DNA of 64,000 bases from Chryseobacterium sp. StRB126. Lineage in GTDB: Bacteria > Bacteroidota > Bacteroidia > Flavobacteriales > Weeksellaceae. Made by a program: the position numbers and the translations under genes. The stretch spans positions 248,001 through 312,000 of the forward strand of contig NZ_AP014624.1 in NCBI RefSeq assembly GCF_000829375.1, written 5' to 3'. Numbering within the stretch: position 1 is the first letter of the stretch; every line of letters begins with the position of its first letter. This document shows, piece after piece, positions 42,948-51,501 of the stretch. The notes under the pieces were generated by a model that was given only the letters and a program-made list of their open reading frames with translations, was not told where the DNA came from and made no database searches.

Positions 42948-43355
42948 ATGCTACACATAGACATACACAGTTTTTCGTATAAAAAAGGAGGAATCCCTAA
43001 AGACAATTCAGGAAACGGAGGAGGTTTTGCTTTTGACTGCAGAGGAATTTTAAATCCCGGAAGAGTTGAAGAATATAAAACTCAAACCGGAAATGACATC
43101 GGCGTTCAGGAATATCTAGAAACCCAAACTGAAATGCCAAAGTTCTTAGAGCTCATAAAATCTCTTGTATCTATCAATATTGACAATTACCTGGAAAGAG
43201 GATTTGAAAACCTTCAGATCAATTTCGGATGTACTGGCGGGCAGCACAGATCTGTTTATTCTGCGATAAAAATCGCTGAATTCATCAGAGAAAAATACCC
43301 TAACGGAACTCTGATAACGATTCATCACGACGAACAACCACAACTGAATCAATAA
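42948..43355 (+). CDS. Stand-alone RapZ C-terminal domain protein
   Basis: A 135-residue protein equal to the C-terminal domain of RapZ, without the N-terminal P-loop kinase-like domain. Conserved: FAFDCRGILNPGR (Asp30, Cys31, Arg32) and FGCTGGQHRSVYSA (residues 93-105). In E. coli this domain binds glucosamine-6-phosphate and the sRNAs GlmY/GlmZ, controlling amino-sugar synthesis. Between an AmgK-like kinase and a MurU-like uridylyltransferase it probably senses or handles a phosphorylated amino sugar. Without the cassette the gene would start about 20 nt after the kinase, a normal operon spacing. Confidence 0.87.
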   Translation: MLHIDIHSFSYKKGGIPKDNSGNGGGFAFDCRGILNPGRVEEYKTQTGNDIGVQEYLETQTEMPKFLELIKSLVSINIDNYLERGFENLQINFGCTGGQHRSVYSAIKIAEFIREKYPNGTLITIHHDEQPQLNQ

Positions 43356-43367
43356 AGGATAAGCGAT

Positions 43368-43418
43368 CATTGATAAATGATAGCGTAATCCTTTAATTTT
43401 AACGCTCATTTATTAATG
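43368..43418 (+). repeat. Long imperfect hairpin between the RapZ-like and MurU-like genes
   Basis: Arms 43368-43388 and 43399-43418 pair over about 18 positions (CATTGATAAATGA...GCGTAA with TTAACGCTCATTTATTAATG) around a 10-nt loop. A third, inverted copy of the ATTG-ATAAATGATA word is at 43440-43458, ending at the MurU-like ATG. No T-run, so not a terminator: it may be a regulatory RNA structure or a remnant of a repeat element. Confidence 0.6.
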
Positions 43419-43458
43419 TACAGAAACATTATCATTCATCTATTATCATTTATACAAT

Positions 43459-44172
43459 ATGAAGGCTCTTATTTTCGCTGCCGGAAAAGGCACCAGGCTT
43501 AAACCATTTACAAACCATCACCCTAAAGCCTTGGCTAAGGTAAATGATATTCCCCTTCTGGAGAGAAATATCAATTATCTTAAAAGCTACGGAATAAAGG
43601 ATTTTGTGATTAATATTCATCATTTTGGGGATCAGATTGTTGATTTTTTAAATAAAAATGATAACTTCGGCTGTAAGATTGAAATCTCTGATGAGACCAA
43701 CGAACTATTGGAAACCGGAGGCGGCTTGATTTTTGCCAGAAGATTTCTTGATCATGGAGAAGATTTTTTAATTTTAAATGCTGATATTTTAACTGATCTC
43801 AATATTAATGAATTGGTAGAATATCACAAAAAAATAAAAGATTTTGCTACTTTAGCGGTATCGGACCGTGAAAGTTCGAGAAAGCTTCTTTTCAATGATG
43901 ATATGGTGTTAAGAGGTTGGCTGAATGTACAAACAGGTGAACAGAGGCTTGCTGAATTCAATAAAGGCTTTAAAGCTTTTGCTTTCAGTGGGGTTCACTG
44001 TATTAACCCTGTCATCTTTGGAAAAATAAAAAGAAAAGGCAAATTCTCTGTTATGGAAGAATATCTGGATCTGATGCAGACCGAACATATACATGGTTTT
44101 CTGCATGACAGCATTCTTATAGATGTTGGAAGACCTGAATCTGTAATAGAAGCCGAAAAACATTTTAAATAA
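43459..44172 (+). CDS. MurU-like nucleotidyltransferase
   Basis: A 237-residue NTP transferase with the signature FAAGKGTRLKPFTNHHPKAL at residues 6-25 (GxGTRxxPxT...PKxL), the LETGGGLIFARRF base-binding block, and Mg-binding LNADILTDLN. Of the short MurNAc-1-phosphate uridylyltransferase type rather than the longer glucose-1-phosphate enzymes. With the AmgK-like kinase it would convert MurNAc to UDP-MurNAc, a recycling route that bypasses fosfomycin-sensitive MurA. An alternative is mannose- or glucose-phosphate activation, less likely in this context. The LOG gene follows after 3 nt. Confidence 0.83.
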   Translation: MKALIFAAGKGTRLKPFTNHHPKALAKVNDIPLLERNINYLKSYGIKDFVINIHHFGDQIVDFLNKNDNFGCKIEISDETNELLETGGGLIFARRFLDHGEDFLILNADILTDLNINELVEYHKKIKDFATLAVSDRESSRKLLFNDDMVLRGWLNVQTGEQRLAEFNKGFKAFAFSGVHCINPVIFGKIKRKGKFSVMEEYLDLMQTEHIHGFLHDSILIDVGRPESVIEAEKHFK

Positions 44173-44175
44173 TTT

Positions 44176-44934
44176 ATGCAAATGGAAATGGATGGAATTA
44201 GGGATGAAAGCCTGGTAAACCCGGAATTAGATATCAACGAAACAAAGCTACACAACAGTTTCAGACAAAAGACATGGGATGAAACACTTACCAAAGACAG
44301 CTGGATGGTCTTCAAAATCATGGCTGAATTTGTAGATGGCTACGAAAAATTGGCCAAAATAGGACCATGTGTATCTATATTCGGTTCAGCACGTCTGAAG
44401 CCGGAAAATAAATACTATGAAATGGCGGTGGAAATTGCTGAGAAAATCACCAAACTAGGTTTCGGAATTATTACCGGTGGAGGCCCTGGAGTTATGGAAG
44501 CCGGAAATAAAGGAGCTTTCAATGCTAAAGGAAAATCGATAGGACTTAATATTGACCTTCCTTTTGAGCAGCATTTCAATCCTTATATCAACAGGTCCTA
44601 TTCCATGAACTTCGATTACTTTTTCGTGAGAAAAGTAATGTTTGTAAAATATTCTCAGGGTTTTATTGTAATGCCCGGAGGTTTTGGAACTTTGGATGAA
44701 CTGACTGAGGCTATGACTTTAATTCAAACCAATAAAATTGGTAAATTCCCGATCGTTTTGGTAGGAAGTGAATTCTGGGGTGGATTATTAGACTGGTTCA
44801 AAGCTACCCTACTGAAAGAAGGTATGATTGCAGAAGATGATCTTGAACTTTACAGAGTCGTAGACAGTGCTGATGAAGCGGTAGCACACATTAAGGCTTT
44901 CTATGATAAATATTCTGTGAACGTAAACTTTTAA
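44176..44934 (+). CDS. LOG family (TIGR00730) Rossmann-fold protein
   Basis: A 252-residue protein of the lysine decarboxylase-like/LONELY GUY family. GGGPGVMEAGNKGA at about residues 101-114 and PGGFGTLDELTEA at about 167-179 are the nucleotide-binding and active-site motifs. Characterised members are nucleoside 5'-monophosphate phosphoribohydrolases. The start is ATG 44176, three nt after the MurU-like stop; a second ATG at 44182 is possible. Context suggests nucleotide salvage attached to the recycling operon, but LOG genes occur in many contexts. Confidence 0.88.
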   Translation: MQMEMDGIRDESLVNPELDINETKLHNSFRQKTWDETLTKDSWMVFKIMAEFVDGYEKLAKIGPCVSIFGSARLKPENKYYEMAVEIAEKITKLGFGIITGGGPGVMEAGNKGAFNAKGKSIGLNIDLPFEQHFNPYINRSYSMNFDYFFVRKVMFVKYSQGFIVMPGGFGTLDELTEAMTLIQTNKIGKFPIVLVGSEFWGGLLDWFKATLLKEGMIAEDDLELYRVVDSADEAVAHIKAFYDKYSVNVNF

Positions 44935-44992
44935 TTGGCATATTATTTGTGAACTATAACTAGCAAGAATGATTGTAAATCTATTAATTAAG

Positions 44993-45463
44993 ATGAAAAA
45001 ACTTTTATATATATCAGGAATTTTAACATTTTTTGTGTTAATGAGTTTTATGTATGTAGACTTTTTCTCTTCAATGACCAAAGTGGATTATATTGATGGA
45101 AGCAAGACATTGAAGTTTACCACAAAAATGAATACAAGCCATATCTCGGACGCTATTAAGATTAATCCTAACACAGCAGGATTTGAAGCTGAAGTGAAAA
45201 AATATGTGAACAATAATTTTGATGTATTTGTCAATGGTGCTCCCAAAACAATTACCTTCACGGGAAGTCAGATCAGCGGAGAAACTGTATGGGTATATTT
45301 TGAGACCGGAGGGGTTTCGGATATCAGTACCTTAAAAATTAAAAATACAATCCTTTTAAGCGCTTTTCCGAAGCAAATCAACCTGGTGAGTATCGCCTAC
45401 AAAGGCAGCCAGAAAATGATGAACTTCCAAAGAGGAAAAGAAGTGAATGAGGTTTCTTTTTAA
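44993..45463 (+). CDS. DUF6702-like hypothetical envelope protein
   Basis: A 156-residue protein from ATG 44993 (MKKLLYISGILTFFVLMSF), which starts with a clean hydrophobic anchor or signal; an earlier ATG at 44969 would place seven unlikely residues before it. The mature part has SKTLKFTTKMNTSHISDAIKINPNTAGFEAEVKKYVNNNFDVFVNG and WVYFETGGVSDISTLKIKNTILL. This looks like the flavobacterial DUF6702 fold, but my memory of that family is not strong. Periplasmic. Ends just before a terminator, so it may close the recycling operon. Confidence 0.6.
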   Translation: MKKLLYISGILTFFVLMSFMYVDFFSSMTKVDYIDGSKTLKFTTKMNTSHISDAIKINPNTAGFEAEVKKYVNNNFDVFVNGAPKTITFTGSQISGETVWVYFETGGVSDISTLKIKNTILLSAFPKQINLVSIAYKGSQKMMNFQRGKEVNEVSF

Positions 45464-45483
45464 ATAAATAATTTTGTAATATA

Positions 45484-45510
45484 AAAACCACTGCTTTGCA
45501 GTGGTTTTTT
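45484..45510 (+). terminator. Terminator closing the cell-wall recycling region
   Basis: An 11-bp stem AAAACCACTGC/GCAGTGGTTTT, 3-nt loop, T6. The A-run on the left lets it work for the minus strand too. Confidence 0.9.
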
Positions 45511-45519
45511 GTTCTAGAC

Positions 45520-45977
45520 TTATTGTTTACTCAATACATACATTCTTACCTCATATTCAATATCACTTTTATCATACTGAAAAGGTATTTTTTCTAAAGA
45601 CCAGCTTTGTGGATAATCTCCATACTTTTCTTCAATATGATATTTTGCTAGAGAATCTGTTATATCAAATTTGTCTAGTATTACATAACCATTCTTAATA
45701 GTAGTAGAATCATAGGCTATATAAGATATCGCCCTCCTAATTTAAATTCCCCATTGCGATGGCCTTTCCTTACTTCTGATTGATACTTAAATCTGTAATC
45801 ATATCCGTATCCGTTTGGTTTTGCATTATAATATTCAGACGTTACTTTTCCTATGGTATACTTTGTATTTTTAAGCATGTCTTCTTTGGGAGGACCTATA
45901 TAGACAAATTTATAGATGTAAAAAATCCATCCTATAAAACATACAAATGTGATGATCATTTTGGCTTTATTAGTCAT
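45520..45977 (-). pseudogene. Hypothetical membrane-anchored protein broken by a frameshift
   Basis: Reading from ATG 45977, 86 codons end at a TAG (45717-45719). The reading continues without interruption in another frame from about 45732 to TAA at 45520, giving AISYIAYDSTTIKNGYVILD ... YEVRMYVLSKQ. Adding one G to the GGG run near 45731-45733 would restore a single protein of about 152 residues. N-terminus: one TM helix (MIITFVCFIGWIFYIYKFV), then a short domain YTIGKVTSEYYNAKPNGYGYDYRFKY as in small flavobacterial proteins. Either a true frameshift or a sequencing error in the G-run. Confidence 0.65.
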
Positions 45978-46082
45978 ATTTATTTAAGAATACGTGGTTA
46001 TAACAATAAGCTGGTAACCAATACTAAAATACAAGAAATATAAATTAATGAAACAACAGAATGTTCAAAATTATAACATCAA

Positions 46083-46106
46083 AAAGCCGGCTCTTCCGAG
46101 CCGGCT
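46083..46106 (-). terminator. Terminator after the DUF5689 gene
   Basis: A 10-bp stem AAGCCGGCTC/GAGCCGGCTT, loop TTCC; on the minus strand it is followed by a T-rich stretch. Confidence 0.88.
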
Positions 46107-46128
46107 TCATATTTTATAGCAACAATAA

Positions 46129-48345
46129 TTATTGTCCTTTGATTTTGAAATCATCTACTTCCCATGTTGCAGCAGCAGCTGTTGTAGATGTATATTTGAA
46201 TGCAATTCTTACATTCTTACCTAAGAAAGCACTTAAGTCTACATTTCCAGAACTGATCCAATCTCCAAATGCATTGGAATTCGTATCAAGTACTGCCGGA
46301 AGCTTAGTCCAGTTAGTAGTTGCAACATCTCCAGTGTAGTTATCAGTAGCATATACTTCTAAAGGATTTCCTGCATATCTTACATCTGTAGTAAACGTTA
46401 CTATAGCTTTAGATTTTCCAGCTAAACTTACCGCTTTAGAAATTAACCAGTCTTCGTTAGCAAAATTATTACCTGCACCTCCTGCATTCCCATTCATCAT
46501 GGCATAATAATTTGTTCCGTTTCCTTGGTTGGATGTATTCCAGAATTGGTTTGGTCCTATTTTATTAACGGCTGTCCACTCGGTATTATTAAATCCTCCT
46601 GAAGCAAAATCATCCTTATAAAGAACTGGAAGTGGTGTGTAAATGCTTCCATCGCATCTAGGATTAGTTAATTGAAGATCCGGAAGTTTTGTGAACCATA
46701 ATTGATATGTACCATTGAATACACTTAAAATAGCATATACATCACCTTTTCCACCTGCTACTTCAATAGTACTTGCCGCTTTTCCTGCAAATACAGCTCT
46801 TCCGCTGGTTCTCAGAATGATTGTCTTTCCTGAACAATCTTCTAATGTTCTGTTTGAAACAGCTGTACCGTCTGCATATGTTTTACCTAGGTCTCCATTA
46901 ATGAATTCAATATCTTTTATTTTAATCCATCTTCCTACATCTGCTGTTGTTAACTGAGAAATTGCTCTCTCGGAAGCTACAACTGCTCTAGCGGGTTCAT
47001 TGGAGTCATATAAATATTTATAAACATCTTCTTCTTTAATTCTATATGCAATAGCAGAGGCAGCATCATTAGATCCTAATTGCAATTCACCAGCAACATT
47101 TCTAATATACAATCCATTCAATTTAATATTCAGATCTTTTCCTACTTTAAATCTTGCATCCTGGAATAAGTCTGTTTTATTGATATTTACTTTAATCCCT
47201 CCGGTTGCATCTTCTACATAAAAATATTTAAATAAGTTTCCTGCTTCATCATTGGCAGTAACCTGAGCTTTCAAGTAGAAATCTCCTGTAATCTGTACCA
47301 ATCCGTTTGGAGCTAATCCAGCGGCAAGTTGCTTAATATCTGCAACAGTTTTAGCTGTAAGATTGGCATTAGTGAATTTACAAGGATTTTCTTTAATTTC
47401 GTCCTGACGTGGAAAATGCGGATCTTTTCCTTCAGCATTCAGTGGGCCACCTTCCATATCAAGATCAGTTACTTTATTGATATAGAATTGATACGTTGTA
47501 TTGGATCCTGACTGGAACTTACTGAATATTCCTTTAAAAGTTCCTTGTCCAGCTGGAATATATTGATTCGCAAAAGAAGAATATCCACTGTTTCTTACTA
47601 CCGCAGTATTTTTATAAGCTTTTTTATCCTTATCCCATTCCTGACCGATTACTTTATCTACGGTCTGACCATTAGGTGCATAGTTTGAGCATAATGCTCT
47701 TGCATCAAATTCTACCTTATCCAATTGAACTAAACAACCGATTAGATCTTCATTAGCTTTAAGATCTGCTATAGAGATTACTCTTGGGGTGATTTCCCCT
47801 CTTGTAGTACAAGATCTTGAAATTACACTTGGAGCTAATTTCTCAGGAATTCTGGATACTCCATTTGCAGCAGATTCAGCACCTGTCTTTACACCAAGCT
47901 GAACTACACCTCCATAAGTACCTACTGCAAGCCCGTTAAGCTTTACATATATTTTAGATCCCTGAGGAAATCTTGTATAAGAACTTACCATATCTACACT
48001 AATGGTAAAACCATGAGTAGGATTTTTCAATGCATCCTGAATATAGATTGTTTTATAGATGTTCCCAGTTTCGTCTGTGGAAGAAACATATCCTTCGATA
48101 AACAAATCATCACTTGGGTCATTAGGTTTATCTGCCGGGAACACATACGCAGCTCCTGAAGGATTATTTTCAGTAAACTTCTTTTTTAACTCACTTAGGG
48201 TTACATTAGCCTTAAAATCGGCAACACACGCATACCCGTCAAGATTGGGTTCATCATATTTATCATCATGTACACATCCTACGGTGATCCATAGAGAAGC
48301 TGCCGTGATAAAAATATATTTTAAAATTGAATTATATTTTTTCAT
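46129..48345 (-). CDS. DUF5689 and choice-of-anchor J domain lipoprotein
   Basis: A 738-residue surface lipoprotein. Lipobox TVGC with Cys24, then acidic VHDDKYDEP, a possible surface-export signal. Residues about 40-280 and 320-560 are two DUF5689 modules (OB-fold-like: LFIEGYVSSTDETGNIYKTIYIQDA, ENLKVQL-type QLDKVEF; and VQITGDFYLKAQVTANDEAGN). The C-terminal 165 residues form a choice-of-anchor J jelly-roll (DDFASGGFNNTEWTAVN, NEDWLISKAVSL, WEVDDFKIKGQ). It follows the TonB receptor by 11 nt. DUF5689 is often found with secreted endonuclease/exonuclease/phosphatase proteins, one of which is encoded divergently here. Confidence 0.85.
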   Translation of the reverse strand: MKKYNSILKYIFITAASLWITVGCVHDDKYDEPNLDGYACVADFKANVTLSELKKKFTENNPSGAAYVFPADKPNDPSDDLFIEGYVSSTDETGNIYKTIYIQDALKNPTHGFTISVDMVSSYTRFPQGSKIYVKLNGLAVGTYGGVVQLGVKTGAESAANGVSRIPEKLAPSVISRSCTTRGEITPRVISIADLKANEDLIGCLVQLDKVEFDARALCSNYAPNGQTVDKVIGQEWDKDKKAYKNTAVVRNSGYSSFANQYIPAGQGTFKGIFSKFQSGSNTTYQFYINKVTDLDMEGGPLNAEGKDPHFPRQDEIKENPCKFTNANLTAKTVADIKQLAAGLAPNGLVQITGDFYLKAQVTANDEAGNLFKYFYVEDATGGIKVNINKTDLFQDARFKVGKDLNIKLNGLYIRNVAGELQLGSNDAASAIAYRIKEEDVYKYLYDSNEPARAVVASERAISQLTTADVGRWIKIKDIEFINGDLGKTYADGTAVSNRTLEDCSGKTIILRTSGRAVFAGKAASTIEVAGGKGDVYAILSVFNGTYQLWFTKLPDLQLTNPRCDGSIYTPLPVLYKDDFASGGFNNTEWTAVNKIGPNQFWNTSNQGNGTNYYAMMNGNAGGAGNNFANEDWLISKAVSLAGKSKAIVTFTTDVRYAGNPLEVYATDNYTGDVATTNWTKLPAVLDTNSNAFGDWISSGNVDLSAFLGKNVRIAFKYTSTTAAAATWEVDDFKIKGQ

Positions 48346-48356
48346 TGTAGTCTTTG

Positions 48357-51089
48357 TTAGAATCTTAAATAAACATTAGTAAAGAAAGTTCTTCCTCTGT
48401 CATACCAAAGCTTTGGTCCGAAATAGGGAATTGCTCTTTGGGATTCTGCAAGTGCATCCGTGAAGTTAGCAGCTCTTCCCTGTTCAAAACCACCTGTTAC
48501 ATAATTTCTATTATTTAAGATGTTATTCACAGAAATACTTACCCCAATTCTATATTTTCCAAATTGGAAAGATTTACCGGCATTAGCGTTCAGCATAAAC
48601 TGATCATCAAACTTCTTCTGAGCAGTAAGTTGCTGAATAACTTCCGGTGTAGCGCCATCATAAATAAGACCGCCTGAATCAGGGATTGTATACATTGCAG
48701 CTGTCTTGTTCAATGCAGAAAAATCAAGATACTGATCCATCAGATAATTAGCGGAAGCTCCTACCCACCAGTATTTAGGTGAATTATATTTTAATCCTAA
48801 AGAGAATGCTTTTTGAGGGGTACCAGCCACTTTATAATCTTTTACATTGGCAGCACCATAGCTTCTGAAACCATTAAGATCATCAACTGAATATACCTGC
48901 GGAGTGTTTGTAAATTTGTATTCCCCAACACTTGCTACCCCTACAGCATTAATAGTAGGTGTGATTTTTACATCAAAGCCTAATTCAGCACCGATATATC
49001 TCTTATCAGCACCACTCATTGCCTCATTAATCAGTGTATTGTATGATCCTGAGTCTGTAGAAACTGCTGCGTAATATCTTGCTAATTCGGTAGAGTTACT
49101 GATTGTAGTATAGTATCCTGATAATCTTAATTTTAAGATCTGGCCTCTCATGATATAACTGATATCATTAGAGTTGATAATTTGATTTTTAACACCCGGG
49201 GTTAAGAAATCCGAAACCCTAGGGTTGATATAAATTTCATTAAGTGTTGGTGCCAGGCTAAAGAAAGCTCCATTATATACAATAAAGTTTTTACCATTGA
49301 TCTTATAGGTGATTTTTCCTTTAATACCAGCATCTAAAGCATTATATACTGCACTTTTCCCTTTGGAATTGTCTGTAAACTGTGCAATTCCACTTCTGTA
49401 ATCTCCATTTCTATAAGACTCAGATTGTGATGCAAATACGGAAGCTACGACATTCCATTTATTGAAATCAATTTCAGTAGAAACATTTAATGAATAATGA
49501 TTTCTGGTCAACTGATAAGAATATTGAGTTCTGTCTCCTACTCTTACTTTAGTATTCTCATCATCAAGGTTATATCTTACATCATTATTAAAAGGATTAA
49601 GATTATTAGCATAGTTTGCTCCTAATAAATCATTAATTCTTCTGAAATTGTCTGATTTTAAATTCTGATAGTTAAAGTTAACGTTCAACTTCCAGTTATC
49701 TTTTAGCTTTGTATCAAAGTGTGATGAAAAATTGAAAGTTTTATCTTTATTCACATCATCAATCAATGTATAAGATGCTCCTCTCTCAGAACCATCCATA
49801 TTAGTTTTATTAATACGGTTGGTGTTATATAGATAATTCCAGTCGATCTGAGACTGTTGTCTGAACTCGTCAGCTGTCAGAAGGCCGTAACTTGGTAATT
49901 TTCTGTAATATGTTGGGTTTGGATCAGCAGCGTGGAACCAGTCTAATCTACTTCTCGCATCGCTACCAAACTGATAGGAAACCGTATTGATCCAGTTAGA
50001 GTTTTTACCTATTTTTAGATAATCCGTTAACATGAATACCGGTTCATACACATTCCTGATTCTGGAGTTTCTTTTTTCTCCATCCTGCCATCCCCAGTAT
50101 GAATTATAATTTTTACCCATAAGGTCGTAAACCTCCTGAGTATTTGGCGCATTGGAAGCTCTGTAAGTAGGAGATCCAAAGGCTGTTAGATTAAGAGAGT
50201 GTCTGTCACTGAATTTTTTCTCAATAGATGCAAAGTAAGCATAAGCATCTTGATATACACCATCCAGGATCGCTCTGTCTCCCCATCTTCTACTTGCAGA
50301 GAACGTGAATGCCCAACCATTTTTAGAAAGGCCAGAAGAATAAGTAGCAATTGCTCTGTGTAAATAACTTCTGTTTGTAAATGAATAAGCTAATGAAGTT
50401 TGCTTTCTATAGCTGGATGCTCTAGTATTATAATAAACAGCACCACCTAAATTACCAAATGTATATTCTGAAGGAGTGATATTATCAACGTTTTCATAAG
50501 GATATCTTGTTACATCGTTAAGCCCTCCCCAATTGTTAAAATCTACTTTTCCGTCATCATTTTTAGACATGGATACCCCATTAAAAAGTACATCCTCAAA
50601 TCTGTTGTCTACTCCTCTTGGTCTGAACCAGTAAGCACCTAATTCAAAAGCGGAAACGTTTTGGAAAGCATCTCTTCCTGAGCTTAAAAGTCCTACAGTA
50701 GGCTGCATGGATGAGCCTCCATCTTCAGTATCATTTGCCGAGTCGTCAATAACTATTACTCCTGCATCTGATCCTAAGTTGTAATTAAGTGTAATAACAC
50801 CTAAATCTTTTTTCTTCTCATCTGCAGTAACATCAAACTCTAAGATTTTAGACTCAAAATTTGGTTTTGTCACTGTGATAAGATAGTGGCCAGGTTTTAA
50901 ATCCACAAACTGGAAGTATCCAATTTTATCCACAGATGTATCATCGGTGGACTGTGCTAGATCTACTTCTGCTTTCTCTAAAGGCTTACCATCCTGATCT
51001 TTAACATACGCAAAAACAGTAGTTTGCGCAAAATAAAAAGAGGCAGGCATTAAAGTAAACAAAGAGATTAGGGATAGTTTTTTAATCAT
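48357..51089 (-). CDS. TonB-dependent receptor with carboxypeptidase-like N-terminal domain
   Basis: A 910-residue receptor. Signal peptide to about residue 21 (LFTLMPASFYFAQ), then a CarboxypepD_reg-like beta-sandwich (FAYVKDQDGKPLEKAEVDL, LKPGHYLITVTKPNF), a plug domain with GVDNRFEDVLFNGVSMSKNDDG and NLGGAVYYNTRAS, and a barrel ending in FFTNVYLRF. Encoded before a DUF5689 lipoprotein in a two-gene operon, an analogue of SusC with an unrelated lipoprotein in the SusD position. The divergent secreted nuclease suggests uptake of a product of extracellular nucleic acid or phosphoester breakdown. Confidence 0.9.
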   Translation of the reverse strand: MIKKLSLISLFTLMPASFYFAQTTVFAYVKDQDGKPLEKAEVDLAQSTDDTSVDKIGYFQFVDLKPGHYLITVTKPNFESKILEFDVTADEKKKDLGVITLNYNLGSDAGVIVIDDSANDTEDGGSSMQPTVGLLSSGRDAFQNVSAFELGAYWFRPRGVDNRFEDVLFNGVSMSKNDDGKVDFNNWGGLNDVTRYPYENVDNITPSEYTFGNLGGAVYYNTRASSYRKQTSLAYSFTNRSYLHRAIATYSSGLSKNGWAFTFSASRRWGDRAILDGVYQDAYAYFASIEKKFSDRHSLNLTAFGSPTYRASNAPNTQEVYDLMGKNYNSYWGWQDGEKRNSRIRNVYEPVFMLTDYLKIGKNSNWINTVSYQFGSDARSRLDWFHAADPNPTYYRKLPSYGLLTADEFRQQSQIDWNYLYNTNRINKTNMDGSERGASYTLIDDVNKDKTFNFSSHFDTKLKDNWKLNVNFNYQNLKSDNFRRINDLLGANYANNLNPFNNDVRYNLDDENTKVRVGDRTQYSYQLTRNHYSLNVSTEIDFNKWNVVASVFASQSESYRNGDYRSGIAQFTDNSKGKSAVYNALDAGIKGKITYKINGKNFIVYNGAFFSLAPTLNEIYINPRVSDFLTPGVKNQIINSNDISYIMRGQILKLRLSGYYTTISNSTELARYYAAVSTDSGSYNTLINEAMSGADKRYIGAELGFDVKITPTINAVGVASVGEYKFTNTPQVYSVDDLNGFRSYGAANVKDYKVAGTPQKAFSLGLKYNSPKYWWVGASANYLMDQYLDFSALNKTAAMYTIPDSGGLIYDGATPEVIQQLTAQKKFDDQFMLNANAGKSFQFGKYRIGVSISVNNILNNRNYVTGGFEQGRAANFTDALAESQRAIPYFGPKLWYDRGRTFFTNVYLRF

Positions 51090-51128
51090 AATAAACTTAT
51101 TTTTAACTCCTTCTTTATTTAAGGGGCA

Positions 51129-51136
51129 ACAAATTT
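51129..51136 (-). promoter_or_regulatory. Predicted promoter of the TonB receptor operon
   Basis: -7 box TAAATTTG on the minus strand with a TTTG -33 element at 51158-51155 (18-nt spacer), 39 nt before the ATG. Confidence 0.65.
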
Positions 51137-51501
51137 AGGACTATTTTCATTAACTCAAACATTTTTAGCTATTTATTCTATTAATTTTTCTTAACCTGCA
51201 TTCATTATCCTAAAAAAATGGGGCAATTTTAATCAATCACAAAAAAGGATAATAGATTTTAGGAAAAGTATTCAACAATCATGATAGAATATTTTTAATC
51301 CCAAACAAACAGCCTATTTTTTAGCATTATATAAATAATAAATAACACTTCGCAATATCAAAATAATGAATGATACTACATTTGTTTCACACTTTCCATC
51401 TCAACCTTAACCTTTTATTAAATTAAACTCAGATTATTTTAATCTTTATTCTTATATAAAATTAGTAATTTTACCCCTCAATTTTTGAATATACTAAGAA
51501 T
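51137..51501. other. Divergent intergenic region, TonB receptor / nuclease
   Basis: About 365 bp of A/T-rich DNA, no ORF of note. A TAATTTTA at about 51465-51472 is a near -7 box for the nuclease gene. Nothing else supported. Confidence 0.5.

Noticed and set aside
43368..43458. CRISPR-like repeats between the RapZ-like and MurU-like genes
   Set aside because: The repeats are inverted, imperfect, unequally spaced and only three in number; there are no spacers and no cas genes.
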